DNA from: Ditylenchus dipsaci
Taxonomy: Eukaryota; Nematoda; Chromadorea; Rhabditida; Anguinidae
DNA length: 64,000 bases
Direction: 5' to 3'
Assembly (NCBI GenBank): GCA_004194705.1
Contig: SADC01000015.1
Span: 1 to 64,000 of the forward strand
In this document: piece by piece, positions 21,201 to 31,339 of the stretch
Layout of the letters: each line of letters starts with the position of its first letter
Numbering within the stretch: position 1 is the first letter of the stretch
Translations under genes and position numbers: made by a program
Notes under the pieces: model-generated
The model's database searches: none
The model's input: the letters and a program-made list of their open reading frames with translations, nothing else
What the model was told of the DNA's origin: nothing

Positions 21201-24200
21201 GTGGCAAATGTGTTAAAAGTGCTGGACAGGACAAGAATGTGTGCAAGTGTGCAGAAGGTTTCCTGGGTGCTAACTGTAATATACGGGATTTGTGTGCTGC
21301 GTTAGTCACTTTTCGTTGAGTTTAAAAATGAAATTTTAGCAAGATTATTTAGTAATTCCACCTGTGCTGCATTTGGGCCAGAAGCAAGTGTCTAATAGAC
21401 GCTCAAAGCCTTTCTAGCAAAGTCTCGAATGTGCTAATAAACTCACCCTACTTGTGCATGTGCTACAACGACAACTCAGGTGGGAAGAATCCGCCAATAC
21501 AGTCAATGCCCGATTTCATGACTCACACGGGAAAGGCACGACCACCCGTGCGCTATCAAAAACCTTATATACCAAAAGATAGCCCTAACTGAGCTTGTTA
21601 TCATCTTGCAATCAAATTCGAAATTTCGAGTGTGGTCGTGCCTTTCCCGTTCAGATCCCAAAAATTTCTACTCGCCTATGTCCGACACCTTTTAACTTGA
21701 TTTGAAAGCTTAGGATTGCAAAATTTTTCCTGACGGGAGAGGCTAAAAGGCAAAAAAATGACGGGTCGGGCTAATCCTTTTTCATAAAATCCTGACAGGA
21801 GGTGCTAAAGCCCGGCTGGCTCCACCTTGGGTACACCAATGGCTCTAGCAGTTCTCTTTTGACAGTTACGTCCAGTCTGATCCCAAATATTGGTAGGACT
21901 CCGGTTGTGACGATCATTTATCAGAAAACTATGATTTTTTCTTTAAAAAGAAACTCCTTTATATAATGTGCCCCTATTTTTAAAAAATAGAGAACGTTGA
22001 ACCTGGGTCGCGATTTTTCGGAAAAATTATTATTTTTTGTTGGTGATATCGTATTTTTGGGATTTTTTCGCACAAAATGCTGAATCAGAGCCGAAAAAGT
22101 GTCACACGCTAGGCGTTAGGAGGCCGTGAAATAGGGGCTGAGTGTAACCATACCTTTAGAAAATCAATTGAGGTAAAATAATTCTATTATTGTGTTCAGA
22201 ATGGGTCGATTGCTCGGAATTGCCCGCATTTGAGCTACCTATAACTGGAGCTGTTGACAGTCCTTCTTTCGCAACTCCACCACCCAGTTTTATTAACACT
22301 ATCACAACATACAATTGCCCTTCTGTATTAACTGCAGCTTCTAATAAGCAAAACTTGTCATCTGACAAGTCCGATGAACTGCCAAGTCCTGTGCCCTCCA
22401 TTAGCTGGGGACCACCTACTCCACCTCCGTTACTAGCTGCTGCTTCTGAGGACAAGTCAAATGAAAGTGAAAAACAAGAGTCAACCAAACCTCAATTCCC
22501 GCTGCATATGCACATTCCTTTCCCTGAGTCGTCCACGAGGTAAATTAGATTCTTAGGCTTTAGTGCAAAGAAATTTAGTAAAGATTATTCAAATTTCTAA
22601 TAGTTGAAAAGCCCTGTTTTGAGCTTGGTCTCCCTGTTGTGTTTTCGGCTCAGGCTTAGGTGCATAATAGTGCTTTGTAGGACAGACTCACAGACATGTT
22701 TATTCTTTTTTTAGCACTAGTGGAGAATCAGTTCCCATTTTCGCCTCGGTTCCTGTTTTTTTTTCTCTCAAAAATATGCCTTGGTCAACCCTGTTGATTT
22801 TTTAAAAGAAAAAGGTGGGAACCGATTCTCCACTAGCGCCTTTTTTTAGTTCTGAAAAATCGCTAGAGTTCGTCCTAACATACCCTGGTCTACCCTGCAC
22901 TTAGCCACAAACCAAAGAAAACAACAAAGGGGCAAGGCAAAAATAGGCAGGCTTCTTTAACAGGGCATTAGAAACACATTCGAAAAATAAAATGCCGTAT
23001 AAAAATTCTCAGACATACAATACAAATACTTGCAAAAAAATTTAAGCCACTAATTTTTTCGCTCAAGTCAAATATTCTCGAAAGGCTCAATTTTTAATTA
23101 AAATTTGTCTAAACTTTTAAGCTTTTACTATAAATCCGTCTAACTGATTGTTTTTAGCAAAGAAGGCGAGTCGGGCTTATCATCCACTTCAAAAGAGTCC
23201 TCAGCTGCCACAGAAGAAAATAAATTTGCAGCAGGTCCAGTCCACATCCCACCTTTTCCAATGACCAACATTTCTAACAGTTTCCTCAAACATTTAAATT
23301 CCCTGACCACCAAAACACCTGAATTGAACATCAAGAACTTGACCGACACCAATGACACCATGCCAAATGTTCACCAAGGCTCTAGTCCTACTTTCTCAAC
23401 TCCACCATCCAGTTTTATCAACGTCAACAAGCAAGCATCCAACACATCTTCAGTCAAAACCTTGGAAAATGACTTCTCCACCACTGTTTCTGGTGTGCAC
23501 ACACCAGTTATTGCGAGCACAACTGCCAAACCTGTCCATCCAGCTCTATCAGTAACAGGTGGAGATGGTGATGATGACGAGCAGGATGGTGACAACGGCT
23601 TTGAGAGAGTCACTCAAATAGCTGACTCAGCTGCCACTTCACTTACACTAGGTCCTCCTGTATTAGTGCCTCACTATAATACGACTACAACGGATTTGAG
23701 TGACTTGATATCCAGTAAGTTACCTAAATTATGGCTTTCGGGCAGAGTACTGTAAAACCTCTAATATTAGCCAGCCTCTCCCTGGTTAAAAATCATGGTT
23801 ATCGGCCACTATAAGAGGTTTTACGGTAGCTAACTTTTAAAATTATTGCAATTTATTGATAAATTTGTCAGATACGATTAGGAGAATTAGTTACGGACTT
23901 AAAATGGCGGCTGTAGGAACTTTCGTAACAAGACAATTTCGTAAGAGCGAATTTTCGTAAAAGCGAATTTTCGTAAAAGCGAATTTTCGTAAGAAATTTT
24001 TTTCGTAACAGCGAATTTTCGTAACAAGCTTTTTCGTAACGCGGTTTTCAGTAACATTAGTGATATGTTAAGTTGCTTTTTTGCTTTTTGATCCTCCTTT
24101 GATGTTTCTTATAGCTTCTGTGATGTTTTGACCAAAAATAGTCAAGAAAAAATGAAACAGTCAGAGGGTGGAATCGAACCACTGGTGAAAAAATTCATCC

Positions 24201-27200
24201 ATCAACTTACCTACTGCACCATGGAGTACCGTAAAAGGCCTACCAAAAACGCCTACAGTAAAAAGGCCTACAGCAAAAACGCCTACGCAAAAACGCCTAC
24301 GCAAAAAGGCCTACGCTAAAAGGCCTATAGTAAAAAGGCCTACAACTGTTTCTAAACCTTATTTGATCTACAAATGTCCTGAAACGCATTAAAATTGGAT
24401 GTCTGTGTGACAAAAAGGCCTGAAAAGGCCTTAGCCATGTTTCGATTTTAAAAAATTATAACCTTCTGTATGTATTCTATTTAAATTCACGCTTCTATTG
24501 AAATTTCCATATTCTTTTCAGCGTTGGCATTCATTTGGGCAAAACTCATTTGCGCACCTCATTTGGGCGCCAATTTCAAAATGTCTAATTTCCTAACTCG
24601 AAACTGCGGTTTTTCCGATTTTATTAGTGTATTCGTCCCCGGACACGTCAACTCGGGCGGCGGTCAGTTGTCCCTCCTAAAATTGACCCTCGGTCAATCG
24701 CTCCTGTGGTAAATGAGAGGATTTTTTTCATTCAAAAGAAATTTTATTCCGATCTGATTGGAACGTCACAGTGTTTCAATGGAGGTGGCAAATTCCTCAC
24801 GGTGAATTCACCGTCCAGTAATTTCCCTGTGGTAAATTAGCCTTTCCAAAATTGTGAGGTTACATGTTTAAATCCAAGTGACAGCAGACATTATTTTTTT
24901 CAAATAACAGTAATACATTAGTATTAAAAACTATGTTAGACGTGCTGTGACATGGCTGGGAATCAAACCCGCGACCAGCTTTCACCGATTTCTGCTACTC
25001 GGGCAGTGGTCGGTTAAATCCGCGGCTAATTAGCTCCGTATTCTTTAAACTAATAATATTGCTATATTTTTGTCTAACTATCCTTCTTTTTCAAATGATT
25101 TTCTATGAACAACCTCAGAAAATTGGAATTCTATTCGTTTCAGGACTGAAAAAATGTAGATAATTTTATAGGCGTTTTTACTGTAGGCCTTTTTACTGTA
25201 GGCTTTTTGCGTAGGCGTTTTTGCGTAGGCTTTTTTGTGTAGGCCTTTTTGCGTAGGCGTTTTTACTGGACACCTGCACCATACATGCCACTAATGGGAA
25301 TAGCTATGTTTAGTATATAATATATGAATTCTAGCTCGGAGTTTTTCACCATACTTTTGGGCATTTCTGCTGGTCTCCTAATGGATGAAAAGTCTGGGGG
25401 TCAACTAATTATCAAAATTTTCAGTCATATGACCTATGCTTACCAACTTTTGTGCTCATACAGTTAATAGTCATATAATTAACTGTTCGAAGTGTCAAAC
25501 AGTGACAGAAAGGCCAAAACAAATGAATCAGATGAAATCCTGAATTAGAAAATTGATTAAAAGTGAAAAAATTTCGATTATTTCCTCTTACGAAAGAAAT
25601 TCGTTACGAAAATTCGCTCGAAAAAGTTTCTTACGAAAGTTCGCTCTTACGAAATTGTCTTGTTACGAAAGTTCCTACAGCCAAAATGGCTTCTAGTTTC
25701 CACTTTTTAGAAATTTCATGAAAGTATAGACTCTTAATATTTGTTTGGTACATAAAACGTCTTTAAAATCCAACTTTTCGTACTTTCCATGCAAGATTTT
25801 TTTGCCTAAATTTCGACTTTTATTTGACGTAAATTCCGGATTTTCGACTGACTGTACTCGAATTTTTTGCAAGAAGTTGAAAATATCATATTTAAGATCT
25901 ATGTTACTTTTCAATAGCTAATAATAAATTAAAAAATATGCAAAAAATGAAAATGAAAGGTGTCCAGGGGTAGGATTGAACTCGCGACCTAAAAAATAGC
26001 CTTAAATCCAACGCTTCACTTACTGCGCCATCAAATTTGAGACAAAGTCACATACTGTTCATTTTTTAAAAGGCTGTGGTCAGGGCCGCAACTTGAACTT
26101 TCTCAAGGGGGCGGGCGGGTAATTTGCCTAATTTTCACGGTCAAGGGGGTGGGGTACCGTATTTCCAAAGGGGGGGGGGTTAATTACCCTACGACCCCCT
26201 CCCCTAAATTGCGGCCCTGGCTGTGGTATTCATTCTAATAAACTTCGACTATTATTTTCTGTTTCAGCTAACAATCACTCAGAGGTTCATGAAACTGATC
26301 ACTTTGGTGTGCGACCACCACAGGGTGGCTTCTCTCCGCATGAAGAACATGGTGGGGCGTTTGTGTCTCCTTCTTCAGAGCACAATCATGTGGAAATGGA
26401 AGTAGATGAAGAAAAGCAACATCCATCCAACCAACAGTACAACCACACCTACTTGCCTATGCCTGTGGACACCAACCACCATCTGCCTGAAAACAACTCT
26501 ATAGTCAGCAATGTCAATCCGAACAAAATTAAGACCAGCAAAGAATTGGAGTTTGGCCAGAAAGGTTCGGATTTGGAGGACAGTCAAGAGAACAAGTCTA
26601 ATTCACAATACTCTAATAAGAAAAACAGCAATGAGATTAGTGAGTCCAAAGCTATAGACCATAATTCAGTGGCAAATGCTGAGCAAGGTAATAGAAGTTT
26701 GCCTACTGGCTCGAATGGAAATCTGATCTCATGGATTATTGCTATTGGAGTAGTCTCATGTAGGTGTTTCATCACTTTTGAATCATAAAATAAAAAAAGA
26801 GCTTGAATACTGAACTTAATATCTAAAAATGGTGGATCAATTTTGTTTTTTTGGATCTTTTAAAGTAATTTTTTGTTGTGTCTCTTTGTCTTAGTCTCTC
26901 CCCAGGAATTTGTCCAGAGGTGGAGGCGTGTAATTGGGAGCAGTTGGCCGGTAATTCAAAAGAGCTGGTTCAATTCCAGCCACCATCATTTTCCTCTGGA
27001 CAATCAATTCCATAAATTTTTCTCTTTGGTCATTTACCGGTTCAGTAATTATAGGGCTCCCTGTTGCCCTTATTTATGAGCTTTGTCCTTATTTTGGGAT
27101 TCTAAATCTTTTTTTTTGGAATTTTAATTCAAAATATTATTTTTTGGCAGCAAAAGCAATAAGCATTGTATAAAATAACATATTTTTGAAACAACACCTA

Positions 27201-27474
27201 AATATTCTTATTTTGAACAAATGTGCTTATTTTCAAAAAAAATTGTAGCCCTGAGTAATGGCTTTTGATGTAATATTAAAAAATCTCCTGAAAAATTAAT
27301 AACATTTCAGTTTTTCTTCTGTCCATTGCAACAGGCACCATATGTGTAGGCAGGTACGTTCGGAGAAGTCGCAGACTACATGGCAAGTACAACCCAGCAA
27401 GAGAAGAAAATGCGGTAGCCTGTACATACTCCATGCCCATGACTACTGTCAGCAAGGAAGAACGACTAATTTAG
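18279..27474 (+). CDS. Crumbs/EAT-20-like transmembrane EGF protein, 13 exons (copy A)
   Basis: Exons: 18279-18312, 18360-18533, 19102-19343, 19397-19454, 19574-19752, 20660-20850, 20911-21072, 21128-21300, 21353-21479, 22200-22539, 23158-23714, 26268-26759, 27335-27474 (about 956 residues). Domains in order: signal peptide (MILRSPSLLIFAISSFLC); a possible laminin-G-like region (TRIAWLIDSDS to LCLKELRID); four six-cysteine EGF repeats (exons 6-10); a Thr/Ser/Pro-rich stalk; a membrane span (LISWIIAIGVV); and a short tail with GKYNPAREE and the C-terminus EERLI. Crumbs tails carry a FERM-binding RGTY.P motif and a PDZ-binding ERLI that recruit apical polarity partners, so a role at an apical membrane is likely. 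Two exons need one base restored: exon 2 (TGA after TCTTTTT) and exon 9 (a C present in copy B). All phases then agree. The laminin-G assignment and exon 2/3 junction are the weakest points. Confidence 0.8.
19989..20405. mobile_element. pogo/Tigger-like MITE in intron 5 (copy A)
   Basis: The left end (GTCAAACTTCAGTTTAACGACC) and right end (GTCGTTAAATCGAGGTTTGACTG-TA) are inverted, with inner pairs TAGGGTCCGACACT / AGTGTCGGACC and AACCTCGATTTAGCGACC / AAATCGAGGTTTTG. No coding sequence. Copy B: about 53588-54012. Confidence 0.7.
21527..21650. mobile_element. 124-bp terminal-inverted-repeat insertion, copy A only
   Basis: The segment starts ACGGGAAAGGCACGACCAC and ends with its exact 19-bp complement. 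It lies in intron 9 of the Crumbs-like gene. Copy B at about 55116 lacks it, but the flanking bases are also rearranged, so no clean target duplication can be read. Confidence 0.75.
21651..22199. other. Remainder of Crumbs-like intron 9
   Basis: A diverged repeat with GTCCGACACCTTTT near 21690 and AAAAAGTGTCACACGC near 22095 looks like the two ends of another pogo-like MITE of about 420 bp. Copies A and B differ strongly here. No exon seen. Confidence 0.45.
22714..22841. mobile_element. Small MITE in intron 10, CACTAGTGGAGAATC ends (copy A)
   Basis: The ends CACTAGTGGAGAATCAGTTC and GAACCGATTCTCCACTAG are inverted, with GTTCCCATTTT / GGTGGGAACC pairing inside. Copy B: about 56163-56282. Downstream, GTTCGTCCTAACATACCCTG recalls the sequence near 17530. 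Confidence 0.7.
23750..23828. mobile_element. Short hairpin MITE at the start of intron 11 (copy A)
   Basis: ACTGTAAAACCTCTAATATTAGCC pairs with GGCCACTATAAGAGGTTTTACGGTA across about 30 bp. It has no coding capacity. Copy B: about 57196-57274. Confidence 0.7.
24155..24230 (-). repeat. tRNA-like SINE head, interrupted
   Basis: On the minus strand, ATGGTGCAGTAGGTAAG resembles box A and AGTGGTTCGATTCCACC is a good T-arm/box B. The acceptor stem is not complementary, so this is not a functional tRNA gene but a tRNA-derived repeat. The inner foldback inserted at its box A. Confidence 0.5.
24223..25273. mobile_element. Inner foldback element with AGGC(C/G)TACGCAAAA arms and 9-bp target duplication (copy A)
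   Basis: The left arm (24231-24343) is a tandem array of about 13-bp units such as AAAAAGGCCTACGC. The right arm (25170-25268) is the inverted array (GCGTAGGCCTTTTT). CTGCACCAT occurs at 24214-24222 and again at 25274-25282, a 9-bp target duplication as made by Drosophila Foldback elements. The element interrupts the tRNA-like box A of the outer element. The 0.8-kb interior includes another inverted segment (CATTTGGGCAAAACTCATTTG) and a second tRNA-like region, with no transposase. Confidence 0.8.
24951..25030 (-). repeat. tRNA-like repeat inside the inner foldback element
   Basis: The minus strand reads GGTCGCGGGTTTGATTCCCAG, a box B/T-arm motif, with a weak box A-like GCCCGAGTAGC upstream. 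There is no complete cloverleaf, so it is called a tRNA-derived SINE fragment. Confidence 0.4.
25965..26040 (-). repeat. tRNA-like repeat near the end of intron 11
   Basis: On the minus strand, TGGCGCAGTAAGTGAAGCG (box A-like) is followed by GGTCGCGAGTTCAATCCTAC (box B-like). The spacing suits a tRNA-derived SINE head. No clear A-tail or target duplication found. Copy B: about 59453-59530. Confidence 0.45.
26913..26992 (+). repeat. tRNA-like repeat in intron 12 of the Crumbs-like gene
   Basis: GCTGGTTCAATTCCAGC forms a perfect 5-bp T stem with a TTCAATT loop. Box A-like sequence (GCGTAGTGTATTGGGAGCAC in copy B, 60421-60440) precedes it. The acceptor stem pairs over only about four bases. Copy A has several small deletions in the box A part. 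A tRNA-derived SINE or tRNA pseudogene is likely. Confidence 0.5.
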
Positions 27475-27669
27475 GATGTATTGTTTGGTAATTTTTGTCC
27501 AAAGATACCGTTTGCAGAGTTTTATTTTGCAAGCATTTGTATAAAATAATTGAGATGTTTTGTATATTGTTTCCTCTTGTATTTTTGCTATTTTTTATGT
27601 AGAAAATACTCAATTGCTCAAATTGGCTGTTTTAGAAGTAGTCTTTATTGTCAAACAGTTTACTGTGGT
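27475..27669. promoter_or_regulatory. 3' untranslated region of the Crumbs-like gene
   Basis: AT-rich sequence follows the stop codon. There is no canonical AATAAA hexamer close by; ATAAAATAATTG near 27541 is a possible variant signal. The hAT element at 27670 ends the comparable sequence in copy A. Confidence 0.4.
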
Positions 27670-28136
27670 CAGTGTTGCCAGTTCAGCATAGTAAAGCTGA
27701 GCAAAAAAGAATAGCACTATGCTTCGAGTGAAATTAAGAAAAAGCACAAAAAATAAATATTCTTTTTGAGAGAGGAAAATTTGAAACTCAAAATACTATG
27801 CTAATTCAAGTAGCATAACTATTTGAAATTTTAATTATGCTTTTTGAAAAGCATAATTAAGCGAGACCATTAAAAATGCTTTTTGTTTTGGCATAGCTTG
27901 TAGCGTTTCATAAATATGCTTTTCGGTTTTGCCGTATTTTCTTCTCGAAGAAAATAAGTGCATAGTTAACTCTGCTTTTCGATCTGTGAAATTCATTAAT
28001 CATAATAATTTCTGACGAAAACTACGCTGTTTTAATTAGCATATTTATTTTTGCGCTCTTTTATTTGTATCTGGGTACATCTTGAGTTGGTATTTCAGTA
28101 AATTTTAGTCTTTTTGCTGTCACAGTTCTCGTTACG

Positions 28137-29867
28137 TTGCACGATTGTCATATTGGCTCAATGTTTTATTTTTATTTCAGAAAGTCGCCAGCTGAGAACG
28201 TTTCTAGATATGATTGTTGGCAGTCCTACTCAATCTCAGTTCTCAGATGCAAATCAAGAGGACAGTGCAATATAGAAAAGCGCAAGACCAATCTCAGCAA
28301 CAGCACTCCCAACTGCGTCCCTGGAGTAGAATTGGAATACATTTAAGACCGAGATGTTCGAAAGCAACACATCGTTTGGAATCTCTTCGTGGAAATCAAG
28401 AGCAACTATGAGGGTATCGATTATGTAAGGTTTAATTTCATTTCCTTTTATCAACTTTTGCTTATAGGAAAGAATGTACTGTCCTTCTTGCAATGCTGAT
28501 ATGGTTCCCAAGACAAGTGTCCTCAAGGCACATTTGAATGCGCGTCACGAAAAAGTCTCAAAAGCAGTGATGAAGATTGAGAGAGGAAGAAGAAAACGGA
28601 GTTAATAAGAGTATATCCTGCTATTCCCACATCAAATTTATTTTCAGACTGACTGCCAATGAAGCGTTCGCCTTAGTACTCAGCATACCTTGCCTCTCCT
28701 TGAACATCTTCACACACCCATACGTTCGTGCATGGGTAAATATTATTAGTAAAGAAAGCCATTGGAAGGTGAGCCATTTATGCTTTCCTATGTTACCTGA
28801 TAATTTTTATTCTCACTAGATGCCTAAAAGCCACAGCACTCTTGGTCTCGTTTGCATAATCTCAGCGTCAAAATAAATGATGAGATGACAGCGATTTTCT
28901 GCGATTGGTAATTTTCTCGAGATCTACAATCAAGCAAGTGTTTTACTTAGAAGTCTATCTTTGTTTATCTTTGATTTCTTCAGGTCGTGCAAGTTGTTCG
29001 ACGAATAGCCTTGGTGCATATCCGACCATTCGCAGAAAAATTATCTAGCTTCTGCTCACCAAGTTCTTTTCACCGTTTTATGAAGTTTTGACGTCAATGC
29101 AGGAAGAAAAAGGCGTAATAATTTCCCGATGTCTTCCGGCTTACAAGTACTTGAAAGAGACTTTCCTCTTCAATTTGGTTAGGGTTCTTTTCTTTACTGA
29201 GATTACTAGTTAACTTTTACTTCTAGGAATATACGAATAATCAAGAAATAAAGGATATGATTGCCTCCTTGGATTGTCAGCTCAGTGTTCGCTTCGCAAA
29301 TATCTGGAATAAGAAAGATCCAAACTACGACGGAATTTTTATCGTGCACAGCCTGCCAGCACCACCAAGGACAGGTCCAGTCACAGTTTTTTTCTTTGGA
29401 GCCTCAATTGCAGCCTCAAGTGAATTCGTTTGCCTCGTTCGTTCACAATAAGAAAAGCGACTTCATTCGGGATCGCGGTGGTAACAACGAGCTTGGTGCT
29501 GGCATGGGCTCTGGTAATGTGCCGTCGAATCAAGCAGCCGTACTGGACATAGTGGGACGACTACAAGCCATGCAATCAGGTACTCGCCAAAAACTTAATC
29601 CTATTTTTACATTAGTGGATCTGCAGACTGACGTAAGTTAAATGTTCCATACTTTTTCCAGGATTTTTAAATATTTTAGAAGAACAAGCACATCATGACT
29701 TCCTTGTGGAGATGCTGACTGTTCCTGCCTCATCATCTACAGTGGAAAGAGTGTATTCGCAAGCAGAGATGAGCACGAATGGTCGCCGCAACAGAACATC
29801 TTCGACTCTTCTCAAGGATGAATTGGTTATTTACCTCAACTATGGACAGCTACATGGAAAGTGCTAG
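28137..29867 (+). CDS. hAT transposase with BED zinc finger, several short introns
   Basis: The protein cuts and re-inserts the surrounding element. An exon ending at 28424 (RKQHIVWNLFVEIKSNYEGI) joins, across a 43-nt intron, an exon from 28468 with YCPSCNADM and LKAHLNARH. Together they form a BED zinc finger (aromatic residues, C-x2-C, H-x4-H). Later exons carry LTANEAFALVLSIPCLSLN (28650 region), KFFSPFYEVLTSM and CLPAYKYLKETF (about 29060-29180), and EYTNNQEIKDMI (29227 on). The last exon (from about 29680) has TVPASSSTVERVYSQAEMS and GRRNRTSSTLLKD, the hAT C-terminal dimerisation region, and stops at 29865-29867. The true start and some joins are unresolved. Several segments need frame changes (for example 28830-29030), so activity is uncertain. 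Confidence 0.75.
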
Positions 29868-30130
29868 TAGGAAAGTCAAAAATCAAAAACATCATTATTT
29901 CAAGTTATTCTGATTGTTTGCAGTTGTTTAGTTGAGGTCTATTGGTGTTGTTGAATAAATAATCATAGCTGACGGAACTCTGTTTTCTTCCACCTTTTTT
30001 AATAGTCCTATTTCAGATTACCATAACTTTCTCATAAAAATTTAGTCTTTAATAAAGCGCCAAACACTCGTCTAAGTTCAAAACCACACGATTAACCATT
30101 GTGTATTGGCGTCATCTTCAAATTGCCTTT

Positions 30131-30475
30131 CAATATTGGATACAATCCAGCTATTTTGTGTAACATCCAGGTGTTAAGAGTATTAGCTAGTAGGTTCAGG
30201 TACAATCCAGGTGATTTAGGTACTTTCTAGGTGTTTTGTTATCCTCCCGGTGGTTTGCACCTATTCTGGTCATTTGGGCACTCTCTAGGTGGTTTGGGCC
30301 TACTCAGGTACTTTGGCTTTCTAGGTGATTTGAGCCTATTCAGGTGGTTTTTGCACCTTCCACGTGTTTGGGCTTATTTAAGTAGTTTGGGCAACATCCT
30401 GGTGGTTCGGGTACCTTCTTGGTAGTTCGAGGCTATCCAAGTGGTTCGGCTACTATTCTGGTAGTTAGGGCTATA
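30131..30475. repeat. Degenerate ~20-22-bp tandem repeat inside the hAT element
   Basis: About 15 imperfect units of the type CTAGGTGGTTTGGGCCTATT lie between the transposase stop and the right subterminal repeats. It is a minisatellite internal to the transposon, with no coding role. Confidence 0.7.
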
Positions 30476-31095
30476 CACATACATAAGGTGCATCAGATTT
30501 GGTGCATCATAAGGTGCATCGTCTGTGCTGAGAAAAAAGCATAATTGTTTGTTATAAGCTAAATTTTGAAGAAGAATAAAAATTAATTGCTTATTCATTT
30601 TTTTGAAAAAGCATAATAAATAAGTATGCTACTTGATAATTTTCTATTAGCAGCCGAAATAAATATGTCAGTGCGGTTCATCACTGAGAGCAATTTATTT
30701 TAACAACCTTCGCATCTTTTTCAAAAAAATAATTTTTTTACTTTATTACTACACGTAGGAAAAATATTTATGCTTTTTGAAACATGAAAAAAGCATAATT
30801 AATTCGTTATGCTTTTTCCCGCAATGTCTTTGGCATAATTATTTAAATATGCCTTCTGCATGTTTTAAAAAGCATAGTTATTTTTCATGCTCGTCCTAGC
30901 GGCATATTTATTCGACTACTTTTTCTAAGCCTTTGTCTCGGCACATTTATTTTTACCAATATATTTATGCTTTTTCGAAATGACCCTCAAATTGGCAACA
31001 CTGACTGTGGTATTCACACTCATTGATTTGAAATCATGTTTTTGGATTTCTATTTTGACATAATTTTCGTAAATGACTCCCAGACAAGTTACCAC

Positions 31096-31339
31096 CATAG
31101 TTGCACGGATGCCGGCACGCTAGTCAAAACGGACGCCGGCGCCGCGCGTCGACTTAACAATTTGAGCCGACTGAAAATTTTTAGGTGCAGCGATGCGATA
31201 ACTTTTTTTCCGAGACTGCCAATGACTTACTTATAGATTGAAAAACTCATTGCTTATACTTTCTACTACCGCAGATGCTAGGAGTATTTTTAAAAAAAAC
31301 GAAAAGCGGGCTCCGGCGCTTGTGCAACTATGTTTACCA
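31096..31339. mobile_element. GC-rich MITE, CATAGTTGCAC..CGCCGG ends (copy A)
   Basis: ACCATAGTTGCACGGATGCC at the left is matched, inverted, by CCGGCGCTTGTGCAACTATG at the right. The left arm has repeated GACGCCGGCG units, which stand out against the AT-rich surroundings. Copy B: about 61264-61517. Confidence 0.65.

Larger units (their letters stand above)
23909..25682. mobile_element. Outer foldback element with TTCGTAA arms and 8-bp target duplication (copy A)
   Basis: The left end GGCTGTAGGAACTTTCGTAAC is matched by GTTACGAAAGTTCCTACAGCC at the right, and the inversion continues through repeated (A)GCGAATTTTCGTAA units. The flanks are AAAATGGC at 23901-23908 and again at 25683-25690, a perfect 8-bp duplication. 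The element lies wholly within intron 11 of the Crumbs-like gene. It contains tRNA-like sequence and, inserted into that, a second foldback element. No transposase frame is visible, so it was moved by another element's enzyme, or its own is lost. The left arm has one more repeat unit here than in copy B. Confidence 0.85.
27670..31003 (+). mobile_element. Complete hAT transposon, 3334 bp, copy A only
   Basis: The element starts CAGTGTTGCCAGTTC and ends GAATTGGCAACACTG-like (AATTGGCAACACTG), an 11-bp exact terminal repeat (CAGTGTTGCCA). It is flanked by ACTGTGGT at 27662-27669 and 31004-31011, a perfect 8-bp target duplication. Copy B has a single ACTGTGGT at 61171-61178, the empty site. Both subterminal regions (27670-28000, 30530-30980) carry many AGCATAATTA / TAATTATGCT motifs in both orientations, probable transposase-binding sites. 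The interior encodes a hAT transposase. Confidence 0.95.

Noticed and set aside
24128..24319. Open frame with KNAYSKKAYSKNAY repeats
   Set aside because: It is a translation of the AAGGCCTACGC foldback arm, not a protein.
23909..24343. CRISPR-like array of short repeats
   Set aside because: The units are contiguous without unique spacers and are mirrored in inverted orientation; the genomic context is eukaryotic.
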